A stretch of DNA of 40,385 bases from an uncultured Caryophanales bacterium (GTDB taxonomy: Bacteria > Bacillota_I > Bacilli_A > RF39 > UBA660): assembly GCA_946628005.1 (NCBI GenBank), contig CAMOWA010000011.1, positions 1 to 40,385 of the forward strand, in the 5' to 3' direction. The notes under the pieces were generated by a model. That model was not told the DNA's origin and did no database searches. It saw only the letters and a program-made list of their open reading frames with translations. The first letter of the stretch is position 1, and each line of letters starts with the position of its first letter. This document shows positions 32,358 to 40,300 of this stretch, in pieces. Position numbers and translations under genes: made by a program.

Positions 32358-33027
32358 AAAGACAGGACAATTAATTGTTATAAGTGCTCCATCAGGAGCA
32401 GGAAAAGGTACAATTATAAAAGAATTATTAAAAAACAAGCCTAAAGAAAGATGGTTATCCGTATCCGCAACTAGTAGAAAAATAAGGCCTTTAGAAAAAG
32501 AGGGAATTGACTATTACTATATCAGTAAAGAAGAATTTGAAAAAAGAATTAAAGAAGATTATTTTTTAGAATATAACTACTACTCAGATAATTATTATGG
32601 AACACCAAAAGGATATATTAAAGAAAAACTTAATGAAGGAATAGATGTAATACTGGAAGTAGAAATAAATGGTGCTAGTAATATTAAAAAAATAATACCA
32701 GAAGCACTATTTATATTTATTATGCCACCATCACTACAAGAAATGATAAAAAGAATAAAAAAACGTGGTACCGAAACAAATGAAAAAATTATAAAAAGAT
32801 TTCATACAGCATATAAAGAAATAAATGAAGTAACAAAATACAACTATGTAGTAGTAAATGATAATTTAGAAGAAGCCGTTGATAAAGTAGAAGCAATCAT
32901 TAAAGCAGAAAAATGTCGAGTAGATCGTATAGAAGAAGTATACTTAGATACCAAAGAAGAAGAACTTCATGAATTATTAATGAGTGAAGAATTTAATAAT
33001 ACTCCTCTAGGAGAAAAAATACAATGA
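32344..33027 (+). CDS. gmk: Guanylate kinase
   Basis: A 227-residue kinase converting GMP to GDP with ATP. It has the P-loop SAPSGAGKGT (14-23), the GMP-binding region (SVSATSRKIRPLEKEGIDYYY, Y-G-T-P-K) and an LID segment with KRGTETNEKI. The start at MIKSKKTG has GGAG nine bases before it. It overlaps tmcAL by 14 bases and ends with a TGA shared with the next ATG. It is about 20 residues longer than E. coli Gmk, with an acidic C-terminal tail. Confidence 0.96.
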   Translation: MIKSKKTGQLIVISAPSGAGKGTIIKELLKNKPKERWLSVSATSRKIRPLEKEGIDYYYISKEEFEKRIKEDYFLEYNYYSDNYYGTPKGYIKEKLNEGIDVILEVEINGASNIKKIIPEALFIFIMPPSLQEMIKRIKKRGTETNEKIIKRFHTAYKEINEVTKYNYVVVNDNLEEAVDKVEAIIKAEKCRVDRIEEVYLDTKEEELHELLMSEEFNNTPLGEKIQ

Positions 33028-33347
33028 AAATTAAATTAAAAGATTATATAAAAGAATTAGAAGAAAAAATAAATCATAAAAAAATAGAAAAAGAAGAAAT
33101 AGAAAATTTATATACTTGGATATTATTCTTTCAACATGAAAGACTAGTCCATTTAATAGTAACTTTTTTTACAGGAATTAGTACTATATTATTCTTATTA
33201 GGATTATTATACTTTAGTACTATTCCCCTTCTTCTACTATTTTTAATAACACTATGTTTATTTATTCCATATATATTTTACTATTATTATTTAGAAAATG
33301 GAGTACAAAAACTATACGATTTATATTTTCAAGCAAAAAAAATCTAA
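33024..33347 (+). CDS. Small membrane protein, 107 aa
   Basis: Unknown. The charged N-terminal half is coiled-coil-like (KDYIKELEEKINHKKIEKEEIENLY). Two close membrane segments follow (about 45-63 and 66-87), forming a hairpin, with a short tail. Its ATGA start overlaps the gmk stop, so it is translationally coupled and depends on the tmcAL-gmk transcript. Confidence 0.65.
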   Translation: MKIKLKDYIKELEEKINHKKIEKEEIENLYTWILFFQHERLVHLIVTFFTGISTILFLLGLLYFSTIPLLLLFLITLCLFIPYIFYYYYLENGVQKLYDLYFQAKKI

Positions 33348-33365
33348 AAAGGAAGGGATTCGGTT

Positions 33366-34226
33366 ATGATAAAAAAAATAACATTTAAAGGAGATTGTCC
33401 TCTCTATATCGCAACTTATGAAAGAAAAGATAATATAACTCCTGAGGAAATCTATATTCAAGAAGAATGTATATACGCTACAAAAGATAATGAAATAATT
33501 ATATTAGGAAATAACACTAATAAAATACTACTTCCATATAATAATCATAAAATAGATGAATTATCTATTTCAAATCATTATAATGACACTCTAATTGAAA
33601 TTAGTGATAAAAAACATAATTTAGAAATATTTTCTCAGTCAGGTAATATAATATTAAATAATACAAATTTAAATGAATGTAAAATAATATCTTTAGCTGG
33701 AGGAATAATAATAATTAATTCATCATTTAATAAACTAGAAGCAACAGGCTTTTCAGATTCTATAAATATAGAAAACTCTATAATAAATAAACAAGCTATT
33801 TTAAGAAATTCATATGGAGAAATTAATATAAACAAAAGTAATATAAAATGGTCTAAAATAAGAACAGATAGTGGAGATATTACAATTAATGATTGCAATA
33901 AAACAAATGAACAAATAGTTAATGTACGTTCAGCTAATGGACTAATTAAAATAAATAATTCTGAGATGATAGGAACAAATATACATACATTGCTAGGTAC
34001 AATAACAATTAATAATTCCAAAATAAAAGAAGCAGTACTAGGATTATATAGAGAAGGAAATAATATAATTCTTAAAAAATCACAAATTGAATCATTACTA
34101 ACAGAAAGTTATTTACCTCCTAAAATAATAGAGTCTGAAATTAATAATCATAAATCAACTATATTAGAAGATCTATTACCAGAAGGAGATTTTAAAACGT
34201 CACCAAAACTTTTAGTACTAAGATAA
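33366..34226 (+). CDS. Beta-repeat protein (DUF4097-like)
   Basis: A 286-residue protein, mostly tandem beta strands: runs such as GNIILNNTNLNECKIISLAG, GIIIINSSFNKLEATGF, GEININKSNIKWSKIRTDSG, DITINDCNKT and GTITINNSKI alternate G-x-I-x-I-x-x-S with I-x-T/S-x-x-G turns, about 20-25 residues apart. This is the pattern of DUF4097/right-handed beta-helix proteins. There is no signal peptide or membrane segment, so it appears cytosolic. AAGGAAGGG precedes the ATG, 18 bases after the small membrane protein. Function unknown. Confidence 0.6.
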   Translation: MIKKITFKGDCPLYIATYERKDNITPEEIYIQEECIYATKDNEIIILGNNTNKILLPYNNHKIDELSISNHYNDTLIEISDKKHNLEIFSQSGNIILNNTNLNECKIISLAGGIIIINSSFNKLEATGFSDSINIENSIINKQAILRNSYGEININKSNIKWSKIRTDSGDITINDCNKTNEQIVNVRSANGLIKINNSEMIGTNIHTLLGTITINNSKIKEAVLGLYREGNNIILKKSQIESLLTESYLPPKIIESEINNHKSTILEDLLPEGDFKTSPKLLVLR

Positions 34227-34250
34227 AAATAGAGATAATTCTCTATTTTT
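34225..34250. terminator. Bidirectional terminator
   Basis: A perfect AAAAATAGAGA/TCTCTATTTTT stem with a TAAT loop, between the convergent genes ending at 34226 and 34255. Confidence 0.8.
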
Positions 34251-34254
34251 ATTA

Positions 34255-34605
34255 TTATTCATAAGACACTAATTCAGGAAAATCAGAACGGCTTCCATTA
34301 GCATAATCAATTATTTTTGGCATAACATTCAAATATATTTCATTATGAAGACCATCCTCATAAACATTATATAAATCATTAAAAACAACCGAAAAAGAAG
34401 GATGTTCTCTTCCTATAATTCTAAGTATCAAATAATAACGATCAAATTTATCATCATTTGATACTTTATCATCAACAGGAAGGGTATTTTCACTAATATC
34501 TCGTATTAAAAAATCTTCAATTTCAGGATAAGCATCTTTAATCTCATGAAAAACAAACTCTACTCTTTCATCAAAATCAAAATCAGAATTATATTCAAAT
34601 CTCAT
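34255..34605 (-). CDS. Hypothetical protein, 116 aa
   Basis: Unrecognised, acidic and aromatic-rich (MRFEYNSDFDFDERVEFVFHE, DKFDRYYLILRIIG, FSVVFNDLYNVYEDG). No membrane segment. AGGGGG lies 10 bases before the ATG, and the ATG overlaps the stop of an AAA+ remnant (TAATG), so it was once, or still is, translationally coupled to it. Probably cytosolic. Confidence 0.6.
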   Translation of the reverse strand: MRFEYNSDFDFDERVEFVFHEIKDAYPEIEDFLIRDISENTLPVDDKVSNDDKFDRYYLILRIIGREHPSFSVVFNDLYNVYEDGLHNEIYLNVMPKIIDYANGSRSDFPELVSYE

Positions 34606-34837
34606 TATTTAACAACCCCCTTTCGAATATATACTTCTTGTGACTTAGCTAGTATTTCATCAGTAAGTTCTATTTCACTAATGTTTTTATTTCGAAGAAG
34701 AGGTAATATTACATTTCTCATCCCATTAACAACAGTTTGTAATGTCTAGCACCAGTATCACTTTCTAAAGCTAAATCAGCTATTTTATCTATTAAAGCAT
34801 CATCAAAAACCTTAAACTTTAGTCTTTCATCTACCTC
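34605..34837 (-). pseudogene. Frameshifted C-terminal domain of a ClpX-like AAA+ ATPase
   Basis: Directly after the pyk TAG the same frame reads DERLKFKVFDDALIDKIADL, then ALESDTGAR-H. One base appears to be missing near 34735-34745, after which a different frame continues QTVVNGMRNVILPLLRNKN and then ISEIELTDEILAKSQEVYIR to a TAA. The ALE-x-x-TGAR-x-LQT pattern is the small C-terminal domain of ClpX/HslU-type unfoldases. No N-terminal ATPase part and no valid start exist here. A GAGGTAG resembling a ribosome site follows the pyk stop, but leads to ATG AAA GAC TAA. Family call from memory of the motif. Confidence 0.55.
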
Positions 34838-36241
34838 CTACAATTCTTCAATCCGAATAAAATTAGTCATTCTAGTTTTTCCTAAAGGGAATCCTCCAGT
34901 GATAATTATAAGATCTCCTGTTTCAAGATTTAGTTTTTCACGAGCATATTTTTTAGATGCAACTATCATTTCATCAGTAGAATCATAAACATCCGTAACA
35001 ATAGGTTCTACTCCAAAATTAAGCATAACTTTCTCTGCAATATGGTTTGAAGGACAACAAGCAAGAATCGTACAATTAGGTCTTAAATTACTAATTTTTC
35101 TTGCGGTAAACCCAGTCATAGTGGTAGTAACAATTGCTTTAATATCAGCATATTCAACTGCATCTACAACAAGTTTTGCTATTGTATCAGAAACCCCAAT
35201 TTTTCTCTTATACGTAGTATGTTTTGTATAGTCAATAGTACTTTCTACATATTTACATATTCTACTCATATAAGAAACTGCTTGAACAGGATATTTTCCA
35301 ACTGTAGTTTCTCCAGATAACATAACACAATCCGTTCCATCCAATACAGCATTCGCTATATCAGAAACTTCAGCCCGAGTAGGTCTAGGACTAGTATACA
35401 TAGAAGCAAGCATTTCAGTCGCAACAATTGCAAACTTACCATTTTCACGACACTTTTTTATAATTCTTTTCTGAAGCATCGGAAGTTCTTCCATAGGAAG
35501 TTCTACCCCTAAATCCCCACGAGCAATCATAATTCCATCAGAAACTTCAATAATACTATCAATATTTTGAATACCTAAATTACTTTCAATCTTAGAAATA
35601 ATTCTAGCATCTCCCCCACTATCTTCAATAATCTTTTTAGCTTCTAAAACATCATCCCGAGAATTAACAAAAGACAAAGCTAAATAGTCACAAGAATGAG
35701 TTGCTGCAAAAGAAATATCCTTCTCATCTATTTGACTAATAAATGGTAGATGCAAGTCCACTCCTGGAACATTAATCGTTTTATGAGACTTAATCTCGCC
35801 ATCATTTAAAGCACGTAGTAGAACATACTCCTCCCCTTTTTCAATAACCTCTAAATCCAATAATGCATTATCTACCAATACATGATTTCCAATTTGAATT
35901 TGTGCAATAGCATCCGTATGATTTACAGAAAAAGACTCCCGAGTTCCAATAGATGAAAAAGTATCCATACGTATCGTATCTCCAACATTTAAAAATACCC
36001 CTTCACCATCAAAATCCAATGTACGAAACTCAGGTCCCTTCGTATCATACATAATCGCAACAGGGACACCAGTCCTACGTCTTACTTCACGAACAACTTC
36101 AATAGTTTCTAAACAACTATCATAATCAGCATGACTCAAATTAATACGAACACAATTAAGTCCATTTAAAACTAATTGTTCTAACACCTCTACATTATTA
36201 CTAACTGGTCCAATACTCCCAATAATTTTAGTTTTTTTCAT
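34838..36241 (-). CDS. pyk: Pyruvate kinase
   Basis: A 467-residue glycolytic enzyme (phosphoenolpyruvate + ADP to pyruvate + ATP): KKTKIIGSIGPVSN at the start, NLSHAD, MYDTKGPEFR, the KIES lysine, ARGDLGVELPMEELP, TEMLASM and the C-terminal allosteric domain. It lacks the extra PEP-utiliser domain of Bacillus pyruvate kinases. The ATG at 36241 has AGGGTGA before it; a GTG three codons earlier lies within that site. There is no terminator after the stop, so it runs into the ClpX-like remnant and the 116-residue gene. Confidence 0.97.
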   Translation of the reverse strand: MKKTKIIGSIGPVSNNVEVLEQLVLNGLNCVRINLSHADYDSCLETIEVVREVRRRTGVPVAIMYDTKGPEFRTLDFDGEGVFLNVGDTIRMDTFSSIGTRESFSVNHTDAIAQIQIGNHVLVDNALLDLEVIEKGEEYVLLRALNDGEIKSHKTINVPGVDLHLPFISQIDEKDISFAATHSCDYLALSFVNSRDDVLEAKKIIEDSGGDARIISKIESNLGIQNIDSIIEVSDGIMIARGDLGVELPMEELPMLQKRIIKKCRENGKFAIVATEMLASMYTSPRPTRAEVSDIANAVLDGTDCVMLSGETTVGKYPVQAVSYMSRICKYVESTIDYTKHTTYKRKIGVSDTIAKLVVDAVEYADIKAIVTTTMTGFTARKISNLRPNCTILACCPSNHIAEKVMLNFGVEPIVTDVYDSTDEMIVASKKYAREKLNLETGDLIIITGGFPLGKTRMTNFIRIEEL

Positions 36242-36276
36242 AATTTTCACCCTAACATGATTTTATCAAGAAACAA

Positions 36277-36304
36277 AAAAAAAAGAAAGCAAAGCTTTCT
36301 AATT
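36277..36304 (-). terminator. Terminator of the 558-residue membrane protein gene
   Basis: An AGAAAGC/GCTTTCT stem with a TTT loop and ten T residues on the minus strand. Confidence 0.8.
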
Positions 36305-36315
36305 TACATAATTAA

Positions 36316-37992
36316 TCATTTCTTTTTACGTTTAACAACACCACATTCTTTATCTAATTTATCACTAATAATATCACCATACTTCTTTTCATATAATTCT
36401 ATTTCATGAATAAGTCTTTCTCTTTCATCATTTAACTCTAACATTTGATCAACTAAATCGTCTACTTTAGTTTCTTCATCATGAATTTTATATTTAATAT
36501 TATTAAGGCGTCTATTTAAATCATACAAAGCATTATGCAATAAAACCCAACCAATAGCAATAGAAATGGCAGAAATTATAGAACCACGTATTAAATGAAA
36601 CATCAAATATTTAGTAGTAGGCTTTGAATTCTCTTTGTTTTGAAAAGTTTCAATAACCTGTACACCAGTTTTTTCCATACTATCATTTACATCTAATTCT
36701 TCTTTATGTTCTGTATATTGATATTTTAATTTCATTCTATCTTCGCCAGACTCAATATCATCTATAGAAATATGATAATCTTCTAAAACATTACTAGGAA
36801 TAGAATACTCATAAGCATAAACTTCTCTCGTATAACCACTTCCTAATTTATTTTCCACCCAAGGATCATAAATCATAACTGTTGCAACATAAGAAGTTTT
36901 TACATCATCATAAATAATAAAATCATTTCCAATCTGTTTTCCAGTATTCAAATCAACTGTACGAGTAATAGTCTGATATGAAGGAGTATTATAAGATTTT
37001 CTAATACCTAAAAGTGCCGAAAGAGATAAAATCACACCAGGGACAAGAACAATAGGACTAGCAGATAAAAGAGTACGAAGTAATTTCTTTTTATTATCAG
37101 AAATTACATTATTAGTCTCTAAAAGATCACGTTCTAATAATCTTTTATTATAATTATAAAAATCTATCTTTGAAGAAAGAGAATTTTTGTCATATTTTTT
37201 TTCATTATTAAGTTCTTCATATAGCTTATTAAATCTGATTTTAGAAATTTTACCTAAAAAATCAGAACTTAAAAAGTCATATCCAATTCCCTCTTCTAAA
37301 TGATTAATATAATCATCATCTAAATCATTCTTTTCTAATTCACCATTTTTTAAATAACGAGAAACTCTACTTCTCAAAATTTTACTTAAAGCCTCTCTAG
37401 AATAATTATCATTATCTTCTTTTAAATATACCAAAATATCATTAAAACCAAATGTTTTTTCAAATAATAAAGTATCAAAAACAATCATATAAGATTCTTT
37501 TATTAATTCAGATACTTTAATAGTTTCACTCTCATATAAACGAAGTCTTTTTAATTCTTTCAATAATTTAATAGTATACTCTTCAATCTTTTCAATATTA
37601 GCATCCTTACTATCTATAATTAGTTCATTTATTCTACGCATTAATTTATAAGTATTATAAACAGGACCAACTTCATCTTGTAATTTTGAAGTAAGCTTTA
37701 TTAAATCTGTATTAACAGAAGAATAAACTAAATTTTCAATAAACTCACGAACATTCTCTCTATTAACACTACTATTATAATTAAGCGTATCACTAACAAT
37801 TTGTTTTTTCTCAGGAAGCTTATCAAGAATAGAATTAAAACTATTTAAATAAGGTGTAATATCTACATAGTCTCCCATTTCATCAATTTTATCAAGACAA
37901 GCATAAAAATTATCAATTAGTGCTTCAGTCTGTTTAGCACCAGCTTGCATTATATCAAAATCATTTGGTAATGCAAATTGTTCATTACTCAT
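36316..37992 (-). CDS. Large membrane protein with coiled coils, 558 aa
   Basis: Not recognised. About 300 N-terminal residues are cytosolic and helical (for example IDNFYACLDKIDEMGDYVDI, KLLKELKRLRLYE). They are followed by a membrane segment (308-328), an outside beta-like domain (about 335-460; TRTVDLNTGKQIGNDFIIYD, YAYEYSIPSNVLEDYHISI), a second membrane segment (about 466-488) and a long coiled coil (490-545). The tail is basic. It has a strong promoter and its own terminator, hence a monocistronic gene. It ends in TGA, followed by TAA four codons later. A structural or envelope-linked role is guesswork. Confidence 0.65.
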   Translation of the reverse strand: MSNEQFALPNDFDIMQAGAKQTEALIDNFYACLDKIDEMGDYVDITPYLNSFNSILDKLPEKKQIVSDTLNYNSSVNRENVREFIENLVYSSVNTDLIKLTSKLQDEVGPVYNTYKLMRRINELIIDSKDANIEKIEEYTIKLLKELKRLRLYESETIKVSELIKESYMIVFDTLLFEKTFGFNDILVYLKEDNDNYSREALSKILRSRVSRYLKNGELEKNDLDDDYINHLEEGIGYDFLSSDFLGKISKIRFNKLYEELNNEKKYDKNSLSSKIDFYNYNKRLLERDLLETNNVISDNKKKLLRTLLSASPIVLVPGVILSLSALLGIRKSYNTPSYQTITRTVDLNTGKQIGNDFIIYDDVKTSYVATVMIYDPWVENKLGSGYTREVYAYEYSIPSNVLEDYHISIDDIESGEDRMKLKYQYTEHKEELDVNDSMEKTGVQVIETFQNKENSKPTTKYLMFHLIRGSIISAISIAIGWVLLHNALYDLNRRLNNIKYKIHDEETKVDDLVDQMLELNDERERLIHEIELYEKKYGDIISDKLDKECGVVKRKKK

Positions 37993-38018
37993 ATCATATC
38001 CCCCTAAAAATCTAGAAT

Positions 38019-38047
38019 ATTATATCTCATAATCTTCAAATAGTCAA
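38019..38047 (-). promoter_or_regulatory. Promoter of the 558-residue membrane protein gene
   Basis: TTGACT (38042-38047), a 17-base spacer and TATAAT (38019-38024) on the minus strand; AGGGGG precedes the ATG. Confidence 0.75.
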
Positions 38048-38080
38048 GTTAAACGACAGAATAATGTCAAATAATAGCAC

Positions 38081-38109
38081 TTGATTTTAAACAACACTTG
38101 TGTTATAAT
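38081..38109 (+). promoter_or_regulatory. Promoter of the lipoprotein gene
   Basis: TTGATT (38081-38086), a 17-base spacer and TATAAT (38104-38109), the spacer ending in TGT (partial extended -10). Confidence 0.7.
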
Positions 38110-38135
38110 AAGTCACTAGTAAAAGAGGAATCGAA

Positions 38136-38921
38136 ATGAAAATAAATAATTTAAAAATATTCACACAAAATATGATACCAGTTTTATTACTACCAATAAT
38201 TATATCAGGATGTAGTGAAAAATCTGATTGTACTTTTCCAAATAGACATATGCATCAATATAAAAAAATAATAAGTGTAAATGATCAAAATAATCCAAAT
38301 GATGATTTGGTTATAAAAAGATATTTTAATGGGGAAAATTTAGAAATGTCAGATTATCAGCAAACAAACAATATAATAGAATTAAATAAAGAAGATGAAT
38401 CATTTTACAACTTGATAGTTAATAATGAGCTATATTATGGAATAGATAACTGGGAATATCTCTATCATGTAATGAAAAAAAATCACAAAGATCATCTAGA
38501 ATTTTATTACTACTATACGACAACACATGTATATTTTACAACAGATTCAAAGGGGCACATACACTCTCATACTAGAATAGTAACTCATAGTGGATGGAGT
38601 AAAGATCCAAAACATAGAGGAAATACAGGAAAAGTTGCATATATTCATAAAATGTATTACGGATATAAAATAGAAGAAGAAAATGGCAAACTAACTATAA
38701 TAGAAAGTCCATTATGTGAAGATATAAGAAATATAATAAAAACTTATCCATATTTTAAAGAAGATCCAACAAAAAAACAATCAGTAGAAAAAATGTTTCC
38801 TAAAAATCAATTATCAGATGTTACATTAAGTGACTTTAATAATCCATTTGGAAAACCTAATTTAGAAGATAAAAGTTTAGGAAACAAATTTATAAATAAA
38901 CCAAAAATATATAAAAAATAA
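38136..38921 (+). CDS. Lipoprotein, unknown function
   Basis: A 261-residue predicted lipoprotein: N-terminal signal (MIPVLLLPIIISGC) with a lipobox ISG-C26. The mature part has many His, Tyr and Cys residues, including HMH near residue 38, HIHSH in the middle (a GHIHSHTRIV strand) and THSGWSKDPKHRG. These could bind metal, but no known family is recognised. It has its own promoter and terminator. The C-terminal 50 residues are Lys/Asn/Pro-rich and probably unstructured. Confidence 0.7.
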   Translation: MKINNLKIFTQNMIPVLLLPIIISGCSEKSDCTFPNRHMHQYKKIISVNDQNNPNDDLVIKRYFNGENLEMSDYQQTNNIIELNKEDESFYNLIVNNELYYGIDNWEYLYHVMKKNHKDHLEFYYYYTTTHVYFTTDSKGHIHSHTRIVTHSGWSKDPKHRGNTGKVAYIHKMYYGYKIEEENGKLTIIESPLCEDIRNIIKTYPYFKEDPTKKQSVEKMFPKNQLSDVTLSDFNNPFGKPNLEDKSLGNKFINKPKIYKK

Positions 38922-38947
38922 CGATATTAACTATCGTTTTTTTTATA
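38921..38947 (+). terminator. Terminator of the lipoprotein gene
   Basis: ACGATA and TATCGT stem with TTAAC loop and eight T residues. Confidence 0.8.
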
Positions 38948-38978
38948 TAAATGTTATATTAAAATAAAGGAGACTAAT

Positions 38979-39743
38979 ATGAATAGTATAATAAGTATCT
39001 TAATAATCATAACTAGTTTATTAAACTCAATATTTGCTAGTAACTTTAAAAGAAAAAATTATATATATGGCTTAATATGTTATCTATTAATGGGATTAGT
39101 AGCCTATAAAAATCAAATATATGGAATGTTTTTCTTCTATATATTTATCTTTTCTCCTCTACAAATATTTGGTTTTATAAATTGGAATAAAAAAGATAAA
39201 AACAATAACTTAGAAGTAAGATGCTTCTCTACTAAAAATAGAATACTTACAATTACATCATGTATAATACTAAGCCTATCTTTTGCATTTATCCTACAGA
39301 AAATACCAGATGCAAAATTCACATATTTAGATGCCTTTTCTAACATAATAAATCTATGTGGAGTAATACTTCTAGCACTAAGATTTAATGAGAGTTGGTG
39401 GTTATGGTTAATTAATAATGTATTAGATGTTATACTATGGACAAATGTATATCATATATCAGGAGATTATTCCATGACTATGTTAACTTCATCAATAATA
39501 TATTTAATAGTAAATATATATGGTATATATAAATGGAATAAAAAAAGTATAATTTTTGACATAGTAAAAATAGAAGAAAAAAATCAAATAATAACAATAG
39601 CCTATATTGCAAATATAATATCAAGTATCTGTTATCTAATTATAACAAACTATATAGGTTTAATAGTATCCATCATGGATATAATAATAAGTCTATTAGA
39701 TTCCATAAAAATAAATAAAATAATAATAACAATCACAGCGTAG
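38979..39743 (+). CDS. pnuC: PnuC-family nicotinamide riboside transporter, N-terminal part of an interrupted PnuC-YgjV frame
   Basis: A 254-residue polytopic membrane protein. The first 190 residues look like PnuC: QIYGMFFFYIFIFSPLQIFGFINW, and RFNESWWLWLINNVLDVILW with the W-x-x-x-N substrate residues. PnuC takes up nicotinamide riboside. After about 195 a second membrane domain starts (ITIAYIANIISSICYLIITN). This resembles YgjV-like inner membrane proteins and is cut by a TAG at 39741-39743; the same frame stays open for 89 more codons. AAGGAGAC precedes the ATG. Confidence 0.8.
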   Translation: MNSIISILIIITSLLNSIFASNFKRKNYIYGLICYLLMGLVAYKNQIYGMFFFYIFIFSPLQIFGFINWNKKDKNNNLEVRCFSTKNRILTITSCIILSLSFAFILQKIPDAKFTYLDAFSNIINLCGVILLALRFNESWWLWLINNVLDVILWTNVYHISGDYSMTMLTSSIIYLIVNIYGIYKWNKKSIIFDIVKIEEKNQIITIAYIANIISSICYLIITNYIGLIVSIMDIIISLLDSIKINKIIITITA

Positions 39744-40010
39744 ATAACCATAATTATATTAATAATATCACCTATAACAAAAACTTGGATAGATTATTTA
39801 CCATTAATAGATTTGTTATTATACTCATTTATTCCAATAATAAAAAGAACCAAAAATATTCAAATAATTGGTCTTATAAATATTATAATATTTACAATAT
39901 TTGATTATAAAATAAAATTATATAACTTGCTAATTATAGATATATTTATATTTATACTATTCTTCTATAGAATATTAAAAAATAATAAAACAAGAAAACA
40001 TATTGAATAA
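39744..40010 (+). pseudogene. Downstream half of the YgjV-like domain, in frame after the TAG
   Basis: Same frame as the PnuC gene, 88 codons to a TAA. It encodes three or so membrane helices (ITIIILIISPITKTWIDYL, LLLYSFIPIIKR, GLINIIIFTIFDYKIKLYNL) that complete the second domain's pattern. It has no separate ribosome site. The transcription terminator lies only after this part, so the original gene very likely ended at 40010. Either a nonsense mutation or readthrough. Confidence 0.6.
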
Positions 40011-40026
40011 ACAATATGTTTTTTTA
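39997..40026 (+). terminator. Terminator of the PnuC-YgjV unit
   Basis: AACATATTG and CAATATGTT stem spanning the TAA at 40008-40010, followed by seven T residues. Confidence 0.8.
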
Positions 40027-40245
40027 ACTAGATGCCAATACAACATAAGGATTTTCCATACTTCCATCTCCATCAGAATAAAGGATGCCTGGTGTCAGTG
40101 AAACTGCCGGACGCACGCCGTGAACGCCGGTGATGCCGAAATAGTAAAGCGAAGCAAGCCAATACCACTGTCCTGTTTTTCGAGCGTTACTATTATTTAA
40201 AATATTCATCTTCGGAAGTGTTTTAGATATTTTATTATTATTGAC
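40024..40245 (-). pseudogene. Fragment of a GVRP-VSL surface domain, GC-rich (possible diversified region)
   Basis: The open frame has 12 codons before the first ATG (40209) and encodes QWYWLAS, a short variable run, GVRPAVSL and then SDGDGSMENPYVV to a TAA at 40024. This is the C-terminal domain of surface/pilin-like proteins common in gut Bacilli (WLAS...GVRPVVSL...GDGT..NPY). The N-terminal part and a ribosome site are absent, so it is a fragment. About 85 bases (40085-40180) are visibly richer in G+C than anything else here, and 11 codons in a row (40117-40149) end in C or T. Compare the finding on this region. Confidence 0.55.
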
Positions 40246-40269
40246 TTACATATTATAAGGAAATATAAT
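40241..40269 (+). promoter_or_regulatory. Promoter of def
   Basis: TTGACT (40241-40246), a 17-base spacer and TATAAT (40264-40269); GAGGAG precedes the ATG. Confidence 0.75.
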
Positions 40270-40300
40270 ATCTATTAAATAAACATTGAGGAGAATATAA

